Of a DNA stretch of 55,418 nt, positions 17,225-25,789 are shown piece after piece. Position 1 is the first letter of the stretch. Every line of letters starts with the position of its first letter. Source of the DNA: Prauserella endophytica (GTDB lineage: Bacteria; Actinomycetota; Actinomycetes; Mycobacteriales; Pseudonocardiaceae). The stretch covers positions 206,439 through 261,856 of the forward strand of contig NZ_SWMS01000009.1 in assembly GCF_005146945.1 (NCBI RefSeq), written 5' to 3'. A model generated the notes under the pieces. The model worked only from the letters and a program-made list of their open reading frames with translations, had not been told where the DNA came from and did no database searches. Made by a program: the position numbers and the translations under genes.

Positions 17225-18193
17225 CTACACGCGGCCGTCGGCCCTTCGCCGCCTCGCGACCTCGGCGAGCAGCACGCTCGCGGCCACCGACGCGTTCAGC
17301 GACTCGACGCCGGGCGCCATCGGGATCGACACGGTCACGTCGCAGTTCTCCCGCACCAGCCGCGAGAGGCCACGCCCCTCCGAACCCACCACGATCACCA
17401 GGGGGTCGGTGGCGAGGTCGAGCGAGTCGATCTCCAGCGTCGCGTCGGCGTCCAGCCCGGCGACCATCAGGCCCTCGGAGGCCCACGCCTGCAGCTGCCG
17501 GGTGAGGTTGGTCGCGATCGCGACGGGCAGCCGCGCCGCCGTGCCCGCGCTGGTCCGCCACGCCACGGCCGTCATGCCCGCGCTGCGCCGCGCCGGGAGC
17601 AGCACGCCGTGCGCGCCGAACGCGGCCGCCGAGCGGATCACCGCGCCGAGGTTGCGCGGGTCGGTCACGCCGTCGAGCGCCACGATCAGCGGCGCCTCAC
17701 CTGAGTCCCTCGCCATGGCCAGCAGGTCGTCCGGATGGGTGTACTCGAACGGCGGGACCTGGAGCCCGAGACCCTGGTGCACGGCGCCGCCGGTCTTGCG
17801 GTCCAGCTCGTCCCGTGGGACCTCCAGGATCGAGATCCCCTTGTCCGCGGCCCGGTGCACGGCGTCCTTGACGCGGTCGTCCGCGTCGATGTTGAGCGCC
17901 ACGTAGAGCGCGGTCGCGGGTACGTTGGCCCGCAGCGCCTCGACCACCGGGTTGCGGCCCGCGATGATCTCGGGACCCTCGGCCTGCTTCTTGGCGACGT
18001 TGCGCTTCTTCTCGGCCCGCGCTGCCGCGGCAGCGGCCTTGCGCTGTGCCGGGTGCCCCTTCCGGTCCTCGGCCCTCGGCGTCGGGCCCTTGCCCTCGAG
18101 CCCCTTTCGCCGCTGGCCGCCGGAGCCGACGACCTGGCCCTTCTTCGTGCCGGTCTTGCGAATCGCGCCCCGGCGCCGGGAGTTGCCTGCCAT
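17225..18193 (-). CDS. rlmB: 23S rRNA (guanosine-2'-O)-methyltransferase RlmB
   Basis: A 322-residue SPOUT-class methyltransferase. The N-terminal 75 residues are Lys/Arg/Gly-rich and probably disordered RNA-binding sequence. The L30e-like substrate-binding domain starts at [14 protein letters not shown]. The catalytic domain shows the three SPOUT motifs: [26 protein letters not shown] and [18 protein letters not shown]. It probably modifies the P-site loop of 23S rRNA. Its start is 3 bp from the cysS stop, so it is in one operon with cysS, as in mycobacteria. Confidence 0.93.
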   Translation of the reverse strand: MAGNSRRRGAIRKTGTKKGQVVGSGGQRRKGLEGKGPTPRAEDRKGHPAQRKAAAAAARAEKKRNVAKKQAEGPEIIAGRNPVVEALRANVPATALYVALNIDADDRVKDAVHRAADKGISILEVPRDELDRKTGGAVHQGLGLQVPPFEYTHPDDLLAMARDSGEAPLIVALDGVTDPRNLGAVIRSAAAFGAHGVLLPARRSAGMTAVAWRTSAGTAARLPVAIATNLTRQLQAWASEGLMVAGLDADATLEIDSLDLATDPLVIVVGSEGRGLSRLVRENCDVTVSIPMAPGVESLNASVAASVLLAEVARRRRADGRV

Positions 18194-18196
18194 CTC

Positions 18197-19576
18197 TCAG
18201 TCTCTCACTGTCCACAAGGGACCATTGGGGGTGTCTTCCACCGCGATGCCGGCAGCGGTCAGCTGATCGCGGATGGCGTCGGCCCTCGCGAAGTCCTTGT
18301 CCTTGCGGGCCTGCTGCCGTGCCGCCAGCATCCCTTCGATGAGCGTGTCGAGCGCCCTGGTGTTCGAGCCCCCGGTCTCCGCCCACTGCTCGGACAACGG
18401 GTCGAGCCCGAGCACGTCGGTCATCGCCCGCACGGTCTCGGCCAGCTCCAGTGCCTTGGCCGAATCCGCCGCGTCCAGAGCGGCGTTGCCGTCGCGCACG
18501 GTGTTGTGCAGCACGGCGAACGCCTGCGGCGTGCCGAGGTCGTCGTCGAGCGACGCGGTGAACTCACCGGGGAGGCGTCCGATGTGGACCTCGCCGGCCG
18601 TGCCGGCGACGCGCCGGAGGAACTGCTCGATGCGCCGGTAGCCCTGGGCCGACTCCGATAGCGCGGCGTCGGAGTACTCGATCGTCGACCGGTAGTGCGG
18701 CTGGATGAGGTAGTACCGCAGCTCCACCGCGCGGTAGCGGCGCAGCATCTCCGGAATCGAAACGACGTTGCCGAGCGACTTCGACATCTTCTCGCCCGAG
18801 AGCGTCACCCAGGCGTTGTGCAGCCAGAACCGCGCGAACGGGTCGCCCGCGGCGTTGGACTGCGCGCGTTCGTTCTCGTGGTGCGGGAACACCAGGTCGA
18901 CGCCGCCTCCGTGGATGTCGAACTCGGCGCCGAGGTAGGTCGTCGCCATCGCGGAGCACTCCAGGTGCCAGCCCGGCCTGCCGGAACCCCACGGGGTCGG
19001 CCAGGACGGCTCACCGGGCTTGCTGCCCTTCCACAGGGTGAAGTCCCGTGGGTCGCGCTTGCCCTCGGCCAGCGTCTCGCCCTGCTGGACCTCGTCGAGC
19101 CGCTGCCCGGACAGCGCGCCGTAGCCGTCGAAGGAGTTCACGGCGAAGTAGACGTCGCCGCCATCGGCGTAGGCGTGGCCCTTGTCGATCAGCCGCTGCA
19201 TCAGCTCGACCATCTGGGTGACGTGGCCGGTGGCGCGCGGCGCGATCGACGGCGGCAGGCAGCCGAGTGCCGTGTAGGCGTTCTCGAACGCGCGCTCGTG
19301 GGTCGCGGCCCACTCCCACCACGGCCTGCCCGCGTCGGCGGCCTTGGTGAGGATCTTGTCGTCGATGTCGGTGACGTTGCGGACCATGAGCACGTCGAGT
19401 CCACTGTGGACCAGCCAGCGCCGGAGCACGTCGTAGTTCAGCGCGCCCCGGACGTGGCCGATGTGCGGAATGCCCTGGACGGTGGCCCCACAGACGTACA
19501 TGGACGCCGTTCCACTGCGCGCGGGGTGGAACTCCCGCACGTCCCTGGTAGCGGTGTCATAGAGATGTAGGACCAC
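18197..19576 (-). CDS. cysS: Cysteinyl-tRNA synthetase
   Basis: A 459-residue class I synthetase charging tRNA-Cys. The ATP-binding motif appears as [10 protein letters not shown] (about residues 34-43) and the KMSKS loop as [10 protein letters not shown]. The zinc ligands are visible as Cys28 in YVCGATV and in WHLECSAM plus His in PHHENERAQ. The anticodon-binding C-terminus ends in [18 protein letters not shown]. Length is normal. It shares the strand and close spacing of the ispF–rlmB block, although a HAD gene is interposed between it and ispF. Confidence 0.96.
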   Translation of the reverse strand: MVLHLYDTATRDVREFHPARSGTASMYVCGATVQGIPHIGHVRGALNYDVLRRWLVHSGLDVLMVRNVTDIDDKILTKAADAGRPWWEWAATHERAFENAYTALGCLPPSIAPRATGHVTQMVELMQRLIDKGHAYADGGDVYFAVNSFDGYGALSGQRLDEVQQGETLAEGKRDPRDFTLWKGSKPGEPSWPTPWGSGRPGWHLECSAMATTYLGAEFDIHGGGVDLVFPHHENERAQSNAAGDPFARFWLHNAWVTLSGEKMSKSLGNVVSIPEMLRRYRAVELRYYLIQPHYRSTIEYSDAALSESAQGYRRIEQFLRRVAGTAGEVHIGRLPGEFTASLDDDLGTPQAFAVLHNTVRDGNAALDAADSAKALELAETVRAMTDVLGLDPLSEQWAETGGSNTRALDTLIEGMLAARQQARKDKDFARADAIRDQLTAAGIAVEDTPNGPLWTVRD

Positions 19577-19592
19577 GAAGAAATGGTACGGG

Positions 19593-20279
19593 TCAGAGCA
19601 CGGAGTGCTCGCGCAGGGCGGTCAGCAGCCCGTCGCCGCGCTCGCTCGTCGGCAGCGGGTCCACCAGCGCGAACGGGCAGCCCAGCGCCCTTGCCCCGCC
19701 GTCTGCCTCGTCGCTGTCGCCGACCATCAGCGTCCGCTCGGGGGCCGTGCCGAGCCGGTCGAGCAGGTTCCGGAAGATCGCGGGGTCCGGCTTGATGGCC
19801 CCCACCTCGAACGACAGCACGAACTCGTCCACGTACTCGTCGAGCCCGCGCTCGCTGAACGCAGGCCGGATGTCGAAGGCGATGTTGCTCAGCACGCCGA
19901 TGCGCACGCCCTTGCCCGCGAGCGTCTTCAGCGCCTGCTCGGTGTCCGGGTAGGGCGTCCACTCGGAGGGGTCGATGAGGCGGTCGTAGAGGGCCTTGGC
20001 CTGCTCCACGCGCGCGACTCCGGACTGGCGCAGCACCTCCATGTACACCTTGTTGTGCATCGCGGGGTCGAGGTCGCGGTTCTCCCAGGCGTGCCAGTGC
20101 TCGTCGTCCAGGTCGACGGTGAGCGTGACCGGCGCGGTCATCCGGCGCATCATCTCGGCCTGCGCCTCCACGTCGAGCGGGTCGCCGTCGTGGTCGGTCA
20201 CATCGCTCAGCCAGGTCTCATTCTGCTCGAGTCGGAAGAGAGTGCCGGAGAAGTCGAACATCACTGCCTGAATCGTCAC
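19593..20279 (-). CDS. HAD superfamily hydrolase
   Basis: A 228-residue haloacid dehalogenase-like protein. Motif I reads MFDFSGTLF: the nucleophilic Asp is kept but the second, acid/base Asp of the DxD pair is Ser. Motif II is VLSNIAFD, motif III the Lys in [10 protein letters not shown], and motif [13 protein letters not shown]. Loss of the second Asp is seen in dehalogenases and phosphonatases, so a standard phosphatase activity is doubtful. It sits between ispF and cysS with gaps of about 16 bp, an insertion relative to the mycobacterial order. Confidence 0.85.
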   Translation of the reverse strand: MTIQAVMFDFSGTLFRLEQNETWLSDVTDHDGDPLDVEAQAEMMRRMTAPVTLTVDLDDEHWHAWENRDLDPAMHNKVYMEVLRQSGVARVEQAKALYDRLIDPSEWTPYPDTEQALKTLAGKGVRIGVLSNIAFDIRPAFSERGLDEYVDEFVLSFEVGAIKPDPAIFRNLLDRLGTAPERTLMVGDSDEADGGARALGCPFALVDPLPTSERGDGLLTALREHSVL

Positions 20280-20295
20280 AGATCCAGGCTACCCG

Positions 20296-20760
20296 CTACC
20301 GGGGGAGGAGCAGTGCGGTCGCGATCGCGGCGATGCCTTCGCCCCGGCCGGTGAGGCCGAGCCCGTCGGTGGTCGTGCCGGACACGCTCACGTCGCCGCC
20401 CACGGCCTCGCCCAGCACGCGCTGCGCCTCGTCCCGGCGAGTGCCGATACGGGGCTTGTTGCCGATGACCTGCACCACCGCGTTGCCGACGCGGTAGCCC
20501 GCATCTTCGACGAGCCTGCGGGCCTCGGCCAGGAACGCCACGCCGTGCGCACCCGCCCATCGCGGGTCGCCAGTGCCGAAGACACCGCCGATGTCGCCCA
20601 GCCCTGCCGCGGACAGCAGCGCGTCGCACAGCGCGTGGGCGGCCACGTCGCCGTCGGAATGGCCGGCGCAGCCGTCGACGCCGTCCCAGCGCAGCCCGGC
20701 GATCCAGCACTCCCGGCCGGCCTCGATCGGATGCACGTCGATGCCCTGACCGATTCTCAC
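20296..20760 (-). CDS. ispF: 2-C-methyl-D-erythritol 2,4-cyclodiphosphate synthase IspF
   Basis: A 154-residue enzyme of the MEP isoprenoid pathway that cyclises CDP-ME 2-phosphate with release of CMP. The metal site Asp/His is in GQGIDVHPI (residues 8 and 10), and the second His in [31 protein letters not shown]-type C-terminal residues that bind the cytidine are present in modified form. It overlaps ispD by 4 bp (ATGA), the usual coupled pair. Unlike IspD next door, all its signature residues are intact. Confidence 0.96.
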   Translation of the reverse strand: MRIGQGIDVHPIEAGRECWIAGLRWDGVDGCAGHSDGDVAAHALCDALLSAAGLGDIGGVFGTGDPRWAGAHGVAFLAEARRLVEDAGYRVGNAVVQVIGNKPRIGTRRDEAQRVLGEAVGGDVSVSGTTTDGLGLTGRGEGIAAIATALLLPR

Positions 20761-21404
20761 TGGCGTTTCTCCGAGGTCAGCAGGGCCTCGATGACGGCGA
20801 GGTCGAACGACGTCGCGAGGCGCATGGCGTGGGGGTGTCCGGCGACGGTGTGCACTTTGGCCCCCAGCCCGGCGAGCGGCTCGGCAGGGTCCGCCTGGCG
20901 CAGCACGTCGGCGAGAAAGCCTTGCGGGGTCTGGGTGAAACGAAGTTTCGAGCGGTCACGGGTGCCGCACACGATGTCGTCGGAGTCGACGAGCTTGATG
21001 GTGTCGGTGACGGGCTCGACGGGGACCGCTGCGAGCGCCCCGGAGCGCACCGAGTCGACGACCGCCCGGATGGTGCCGGCCGGTGTGAAGGGTCGCGCCG
21101 GATCGTGCACGAGCACCACGTCCGACACTGTCGCCGAGCAGGCCGCGAGCGCCGACCGCACCGATTCGGCACGGCCGGCACCCCCGGCGACTACTCGTAC
21201 CCGCGTGTCCGCGACCGATTCGAGCACGGTCTCGTACGCGGTCAGATTCTGCGGCGGGCCCGCTACGACCACCCGGTCCACGCAGCCCGAGTGCAACAGG
21301 CCTCGAACGGCATGCGACAACAGCGGTTCACCCCGGAAATTGATCAACGCCCCGGAAAGGCGGTGGTCGTGCTCCTCGAGGGGAACCAGTGCGATGACGT
21401 TCAG
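20757..21404 (-). CDS. ispD: IspD-like 2-C-methyl-D-erythritol 4-phosphate cytidylyltransferase, degenerate active site
   Basis: The position between carD and ispF and the middle of the protein ([31 protein letters not shown]) identify it as IspD. However, the CTP-binding loop normally reading PAAGxGxRxG...PK is here [16 protein letters not shown], without the glycines and without the conserved Lys. The TDDA segment and the Lys of the FKIT segment near the C-terminus are also missing. No ATG or GTG is available: the frame starts at TTG 21347 or, to cover the first strand NVIALVP, at CTG 21404. The enzyme may be inactive or altered, so a functional copy may exist elsewhere. Confidence 0.75.
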   Translation of the reverse strand: MNVIALVPLEEHDHRLSGALINFRGEPLLSHAVRGLLHSGCVDRVVVAGPPQNLTAYETVLESVADTRVRVVAGGAGRAESVRSALAACSATVSDVVLVHDPARPFTPAGTIRAVVDSVRSGALAAVPVEPVTDTIKLVDSDDIVCGTRDRSKLRFTQTPQGFLADVLRQADPAEPLAGLGAKVHTVAGHPHAMRLATSFDLAVIEALLTSEKRQ

Positions 21405-21409
21405 GGTTG

Positions 21410-21901
21410 CTAGACCGCCGCGGTTTCCAGAACCTCGTCGAGGAGCACCTCGGCCTTGCCCTCGTCGGTGCCCTCGGCGAGCGCCAGCTCGCTCACCAGG
21501 ATCTGTCGCGCCTTGGCCAGCATCCGCTTCTCACCAGCGGAAAGGCCACGGTCCTTCTCACGCCGCCAGAGGTCGCGCACCACTTCGGCCACCTTGTTCA
21601 CATCGCCGGAGGCGAGCTTCTCGAGGTTGGCCTTGTACCGACGCGACCAGTTGGTCGGCTCGTCGGTGTGAGGTGCGCGCAGCACGTCGAAGACGCGGTT
21701 GAGACCGTCCTGGCCCACGACATCACGCACGCCGACGATCTCGGCGTTGTCAGCGGGAACGCGAACGGTGAGATCTCCCTGCGCGACCTTGAGGACGAGG
21801 TATTGCTTTTCCTCGCCCTTGATCACGCGTGTCTCGATCGCTTCGATGAGTGCGGCACCGTGGTGCGGGTAGACGACGGTCTCTCCGACCTTGAAAACCA
21901 T
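21410..21901 (-). CDS. carD: CarD-family RNA polymerase-binding regulator
   Basis: A 163-residue global regulator that binds the beta subunit of RNA polymerase and stabilises open promoter complexes. The N-terminal Tudor-like RNAP-interaction domain begins [17 protein letters not shown], and the C-terminal basic helical domain includes [17 protein letters not shown], with the Trp that contacts the upstream edge of the promoter bubble. Length matches the mycobacterial protein. It heads the minus-strand block carD–ispD–ispF–HAD–cysS–rlmB and is divergent from the lpqE-like gene. Confidence 0.96.
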   Translation of the reverse strand: MVFKVGETVVYPHHGAALIEAIETRVIKGEEKQYLVLKVAQGDLTVRVPADNAEIVGVRDVVGQDGLNRVFDVLRAPHTDEPTNWSRRYKANLEKLASGDVNKVAEVVRDLWRREKDRGLSAGEKRMLAKARQILVSELALAEGTDEGKAEVLLDEVLETAAV

Positions 21902-22210
21902 GTGTCCTCTGCCCCTTTCGCTGTATCCAGCTTAGCACGGAGCATCCAGGGCTAACCAGTCACCCGCGCTCGTCCTCGCAGGTCAGTGGCCTGATCAAGG
22001 GTCGCCCGGGGGTTGACAAACCGCCGATTCGCATACTCACGCAGGTGGGCGCGGACGCGTTTCCCGGGATTAATGGAATCCATTGTGGACGTTTGATCTT
22101 GGGTTGTGGGGTGGGTCGCACCACTCGAGCGGCCACCACGTCGCGCCCGGAATATGGCGCCGGGATAGTCTGCGCGGCAGGGCAGGTCCTTAGCTAGGAG
22201 GGACTCGGAA
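21902..22210. other. Divergent promoter region between carD and the lpqE-like gene
   Basis: This 309-bp stretch has no credible gene. It should hold promoters for both directions. I see the AT-rich carD leader (GTTTTCAAGG side, 21890-21940), a 13-bp palindrome at 22072-22084 and a strong ribosome-binding site AGGAGGG at 22197-22203 for the lipoprotein gene. No riboswitch-like structure was recognised. Confidence 0.6.
22072..22084. promoter_or_regulatory. Palindrome related to the znuA-upstream site
   Basis: AATGGAATCCATT is a perfect 13-bp palindrome sharing the AATGGNNNCCATT frame with the site before znuA at 6667-6679. It lies 127 bp upstream of the lpqE-like start and 171 bp from carD. 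Regulator unknown; a shared Zur-type regulator is inference. Confidence 0.35.
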
Positions 22211-22753
22211 GTGAAACGTCGCATGCTGGGCTCGGCCGTTCTCGGTCTCGGTGCCGCGTTGCTCGTCGCGGGGTGCGGGGCGGGGCAGATCACCCAGACC
22301 GACACCCAGGAGGCGGCGGTCAACGGCGCGTCGGCCGAGGTGAAGGACATCGCGATCCGCAACGCCGAGCTCGCCTATCCCGAGGGCGTGCAGCCCGCGG
22401 CCTACGTCCAGGGCTCCGACGCCGAGGTGCTCATGAGCATCGTCAACCGGAGCGGCCGCAACGACGAGCTCGTGTCGGTCTCCTCCGACGCCGCGGCCAA
22501 CGTCTCCGTTCAGGGCGCCCGCGCGGTCCCGGCCGGAACGGCGCTGTCGATCGGGCCGGACGAGCCCGGCGCCGGCAGGCAGCTCCAGGGCGAGATCGTG
22601 CTGGAGGGCCTCAAGCGCGAGATCCGGCCCGGCCAGACCATCACGGCGACGCTGACCTTCCGCGAGGCGGGCCCTGTCGAGGTCGAGCTGCCCGTGATGG
22701 CCCCAGCGGAGCCGAGGGTCGCCGAGGAAGGACACGGCGAAGGCGGTCACTGA
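22211..22753 (+). CDS. LpqE-like lipoprotein with His-rich C-terminus
   Basis: A 180-residue lipoprotein: signal peptide with lipobox VAGC (Cys about residue 22), then a beta-rich domain resembling the PCuAC/LpqE copper-chaperone-like fold (VKDIAIRNAELAYP, VSIVNRSGRNDEL-type segments). The C-terminus reads EEGHGEGGH, which could bind metal. Position between carD and radA is that of mycobacterial lpqE. It starts with GTG 22211 behind AGGAGG. Function is not established; a role in extracellular metal handling would fit the His tail and the upstream palindrome, but this is inference. Confidence 0.8.
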   Translation: MKRRMLGSAVLGLGAALLVAGCGAGQITQTDTQEAAVNGASAEVKDIAIRNAELAYPEGVQPAAYVQGSDAEVLMSIVNRSGRNDELVSVSSDAAANVSVQGARAVPAGTALSIGPDEPGAGRQLQGEIVLEGLKREIRPGQTITATLTFREAGPVEVELPVMAPAEPRVAEEGHGEGGH

Positions 22754-22789
22754 CGCCGGTTTGTCGGTGCCCCCGGCTACGGTCTCCGC

Positions 22790-24160
22790 GTGGTCAAGAA
22801 GGGGTCCAGCAGCTACCGCTGCGCCGAATGCGGTCTCGAGGTCGCGAAGTGGGTCGGTCGCTGCCCGGAGTGTCAGGCGTGGGGGACGATCGAGGAGCGC
22901 GGTGACATGCGCCCGCCCATCGCCCGCGTCGCGGCAGGAGCGCCGAGTGCGCCCGCGCGGCCCATCGCCGACGTCGACGTGGAGAGTTCGCGAGCGCGTC
23001 CCACCGGTGTCTCAGAGCTGGACCGAGTGCTCGGCGGCGGGCTCGTGCCCGGTGTCGTCGTGCTGCTGGCCGGCGAGCCGGGTGTCGGCAAGTCGACCCT
23101 GCTGCTGGAGGTCGCCTACCAGTGGGCGGCCGAGGGCGCGGGGGCCGCGCTGTACGTCACGGGCGAGGAATCCGCCGGCCAGGTACGGCTGAGGGCGGAA
23201 CGCACCGGCAACGTCCACGGTGAGATGTACCTCGCCGCCGAGAGCGACCTCTCGTCGATCCTCGGCCATGTCGACGACGTCAAGCCGGGCCTGCTGATCG
23301 TCGACTCCGTGCAGACGATGTCGTCGCCGCAGGTCGACGGCGCTCCCGGCGGGGTAACCCAGGTGCGGGCCGTGACGGCGGGGCTCGTCGCGCTCGCCAA
23401 GGAGCGGGGCCTGCCCGTGGTGCTCGTGGGGCACGTGACCAAGGAGGGCTCGGTCGCAGGCCCCCGCGTGCTGGAGCACCTGGTGGACGTGGTCCTGCAC
23501 TTCGAGGGCGACCGGCACTCGACGTTGCGCATGGTCCGGGGGGTGAAGAACCGCTTCGGCGCCGCCGACGAGATCGGCTGCTTCGAGCTGCGCGACGACG
23601 GCATCATCGGCGTCCCGGACCCGTCGGGACTGTTCCTCAACCGGCACGCTGAGGCGGTGCCCGGTACGGCCGTGACGGTGACCGTGGAGGGCAAGCGGCC
23701 GCTGCTGTGCGAGGTGCAGGCCCTCGTCGGGCGTTCCCACCTCAACCAGCCGAGGCGCGCGGTGAGCGGGCTCGACTCGGCGCGGGTGAGCATGGTGCTC
23801 GCGGTGCTGGAGAAACGGGGCGGCGTGCTGCTCGGCGACAAGGACGTCTACACGGCCACGGTCGGCGGCATGAAGGTCACCGAGCCCGCCGTCGATCTCG
23901 CGGCGGCGCTGGCGGTCTCGTCGGCGTTCAGCGACGAGGCGCTCTCTCCCCGGCTCGTCGCGATCGGCGAGGTGGGGCTGGCCGGTGAGGTTCGCAGGGT
24001 CACGGGGGTCGGCAGGCGGCTGGCCGAGGCGGTGCGGCTGGGGTTCACGCACGCGCTCGTGCCGCCCGACCCGGGGCCGCTGCCGGACGGCATCAAGGCG
24101 CTGGAGGTCGGCGATCTCGCGAGTGCGGTGCACGCGGTGAGGTACGTGCCGGTGAAGTGA
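22790..24160 (+). CDS. radA: DNA repair protein RadA (Sms)
   Basis: A 456-residue RecA-like ATPase involved in recombination intermediate processing. It begins with a four-Cys zinc finger (CAEC and CPEC, residues about 11-28). Walker A is GEPGVGKSTLL, Walker B LLIVDSV, the RadA-specific motif KNRFG is present, and the C-terminal third resembles the Lon protease domain. GTG 22790 is the start. In mycobacteria the next gene is disA; here the downstream neighbour is the beta-propeller gene behind a hairpin terminator. Confidence 0.96.
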   Translation: MVKKGSSSYRCAECGLEVAKWVGRCPECQAWGTIEERGDMRPPIARVAAGAPSAPARPIADVDVESSRARPTGVSELDRVLGGGLVPGVVVLLAGEPGVGKSTLLLEVAYQWAAEGAGAALYVTGEESAGQVRLRAERTGNVHGEMYLAAESDLSSILGHVDDVKPGLLIVDSVQTMSSPQVDGAPGGVTQVRAVTAGLVALAKERGLPVVLVGHVTKEGSVAGPRVLEHLVDVVLHFEGDRHSTLRMVRGVKNRFGAADEIGCFELRDDGIIGVPDPSGLFLNRHAEAVPGTAVTVTVEGKRPLLCEVQALVGRSHLNQPRRAVSGLDSARVSMVLAVLEKRGGVLLGDKDVYTATVGGMKVTEPAVDLAAALAVSSAFSDEALSPRLVAIGEVGLAGEVRRVTGVGRRLAEAVRLGFTHALVPPDPGPLPDGIKALEVGDLASAVHAVRYVPVK

Positions 24161-24164
24161 CGAG

Positions 24165-24205
24165 GAGGCGGCCGGGGAGTCCCCCGACGACCTCCCGGCC
24201 GCCTC
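24165..24205 (+). terminator. Hairpin terminator behind radA
   Basis: GAGGCGGCCGGG pairs with CCCGGCCGCCTC around a loop of about 13 bases, starting 5 bp after the radA stop. No T-run, as is common in actinobacteria. Confidence 0.7.
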
Positions 24206-24284
24206 GTTGCCGGTGAGACGCGGCCGGGTTCTGTCGGTGGCGCGGCGTAGGCTCCGATGTGATGTGACTCACATGGAGGTGACC

Positions 24285-25367
24285 ATGGAAACCCTGCTCG
24301 CCATCGGCACGCGCAAGGGCCTCTGGCTCGCGCGAAGCCGGGACAGACGGCACTGGGACGTGTCCGGCCCGCAGTTCCCGATCGCGGACGTGAAGGCGAT
24401 CGGCATCGACACGCGGCGCGCGACGCCACGACTGTCGGCAGCCGTGCTGAACAGCCATTTCGGGCCCACCGTCGTCACGAGCGACGACCTGGGGGAGACG
24501 TGGAGCGAGCCCGACGACGCGCCCGTCTCCTTCCCCGAGGACACCGGGGCCGCGCTGGAGGGCGTGTGGCAGTTCGCATACGGGCCCGAGCCCGACGTCG
24601 TGTACGTGGGCGTGGAGCCGACCGCGCTGTTCAAGTCCGTCGACGGCGGCCGGACGTACGAGTTCGTGCGGGGCCTGTGGGACCACCCGCACCGGGAGCA
24701 CTGGATGCCGGGCGGTGGAGGCAAGGCGCTGCACACGGTGCTGCCCGACCCTCGGAACCCGGCGCGCGTGAACGTCGCTATGTCCACCGGCGGGGTGTAC
24801 CGCACTGAGGACGGCGGCGAGAGCTGGACAGCGTCGAACAGCGGGATCTTCGCCGAGTTCATGCCGGAGGGACAGCAGTACCCGGAGTACGGCCAATGTG
24901 TGCACAAGGTGGCCGTGGACGCCGTGAACCCCGACCGGCAGTACCTGCAGAACCACGGCGGCGTGTACCGGAGCGCCGACGGTGGGCGCAAGTGGGAGTC
25001 GATCGCCGAGGGCCTGCCCGCCGACTTCGGGTTCCCGATGGTCGCGCACCCGACGCGGTCCGAGGTGATCTACTCGTTCCCGCTCGAGTCGTCGATGATG
25101 CGGTTCCCTCCGCAGGGCCGATGCCGCGTGTACCGCAGCGAGGACGCGGGGAGTTCCTGGACGGCGCTGTCCAAGGGCCTTCCCGACGTCGGCTTCTGGT
25201 CGGCAGTGATGCGTGACGCGATGTGCGCGGACAACGCCGACCCGGCCGGCGTGTACTTCGGCTCGCGCTCCGGGGAGGTGTGGGCGAGCGCCGACGAGGG
25301 CGACGCGTGGGCGCAGGTGGCAGGCCACCTGCCCGACGTGTTCTGCGTGCGCGCCGCGGTGATCTGA
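24285..25367 (+). CDS. BNR/Asp-box beta-propeller protein (exo-sialidase-like fold)
   Basis: A 360-residue repeat protein with Asp-box motifs spread along it: SDDLGETW, SVDGGRTYE, TEDGGESW, SADGGRKWE, SEDAGSSW and SADEGDAW. They mark blades of a six- or seven-bladed propeller of the sortilin/VPS10 or WD40/YVTN type. No signal peptide is present, so it is probably cytoplasmic, and the FRIP motif and Arg triad of true sialidases are absent. The start ATG 24285 has GGAGG 5 bp upstream. The stop codon directly abuts the start of the ubiquitin-like gene (TGA ATG), so the two products are made together. Exact function unknown. Confidence 0.85.
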   Translation: METLLAIGTRKGLWLARSRDRRHWDVSGPQFPIADVKAIGIDTRRATPRLSAAVLNSHFGPTVVTSDDLGETWSEPDDAPVSFPEDTGAALEGVWQFAYGPEPDVVYVGVEPTALFKSVDGGRTYEFVRGLWDHPHREHWMPGGGGKALHTVLPDPRNPARVNVAMSTGGVYRTEDGGESWTASNSGIFAEFMPEGQQYPEYGQCVHKVAVDAVNPDRQYLQNHGGVYRSADGGRKWESIAEGLPADFGFPMVAHPTRSEVIYSFPLESSMMRFPPQGRCRVYRSEDAGSSWTALSKGLPDVGFWSAVMRDAMCADNADPAGVYFGSRSGEVWASADEGDAWAQVAGHLPDVFCVRAAVI

Positions 25368-25640
25368 ATGGCCTCGGTGGGACTGCCGTCGATGCTGCGC
25401 GGGCTGGCCGGCGGGGCGTCGCACGTGGAGGTGGCGGCGGGCACGCTGGGCGCGGCGCTGGACGTGCTGGGAGAGCGGTATCCGGCGCTGGAACGGCGAC
25501 TGCGGGACGAGCGGGGAGCCCTGCGCCGGTACGTCAACTTCTATGTGGACGGCGAGGAGTGCCGCCGCCTCGCCGGCCCAGCAACCCCGCTGCAACCACA
25601 CACCGAAGTGGTGATCATCCCCTCAGTAGCCGGCGGCTGA
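25368..25640 (+). CDS. MoaD/ThiS-family ubiquitin-like protein
   Basis: A 90-residue beta-grasp protein ending in a diglycine (PSVAGG), as sulfur carriers and small modifiers do. The pattern LRGLAGG...LDVLGERYPALERRL...VNFYVDGEE...EVVIIPSVAGG matches MoaD/ThiS. The exposed GG end means it could be adenylated by an E1-like enzyme and carry sulfur or be attached to lysines. No E1-like, JAMM protease, moaE or thiG gene is in the window. Its obligate partner by context is the propeller protein encoded immediately upstream. Confidence 0.88.
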   Translation: MASVGLPSMLRGLAGGASHVEVAAGTLGAALDVLGERYPALERRLRDERGALRRYVNFYVDGEECRRLAGPATPLQPHTEVVIIPSVAGG

Positions 25641-25655
25641 CCGAGGAACCCAATC

Positions 25656-25708
25656 GCAGTGAAGGCCACCATGCCTGCGTTGAACGCAGTGAAGGTGGCC
25701 TTCACTGC
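25656..25708. repeat. Dispersed hairpin element, copy 2
   Basis: Outer arms GCAGTGAAGGCCACC and its complement are perfect over 15 bp; the inner part is mismatched. It lies 16 bp behind the stop of the MoaD-like gene, in the position of a terminator. Confidence 0.85.
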
Positions 25709-25730
25709 AGGCGCGGGTGTGGCTGGGAAG

Positions 25731-25757
25731 TTGTCCACATGGGGGTGGTTGTCCACA
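25731..25757 (+). promoter_or_regulatory. Two tandem DnaA-box-like sites
   Basis: TTGTCCACA occurs at 25731-25739 and again at 25749-25757 in the same orientation. This is the DnaA-box form used by high-GC actinomycetes. The pair lies in the intergenic region upstream of the AbiEi/nuclease-like gene. No origin features (dnaA, dnaN, AT-rich unwinding element) are near, so a regulatory or titration role is more likely than replication initiation. Confidence 0.5.
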
Positions 25758-25789
25758 GGTTTGGCGGTTGGGGGTTCGCTTTCGTCGCA

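Noticed and set aside
25731-25757. Replication origin
   Set aside because: Only two DnaA-box-like sites are present and dnaA, dnaN, gyrase genes and an AT-rich region are absent.
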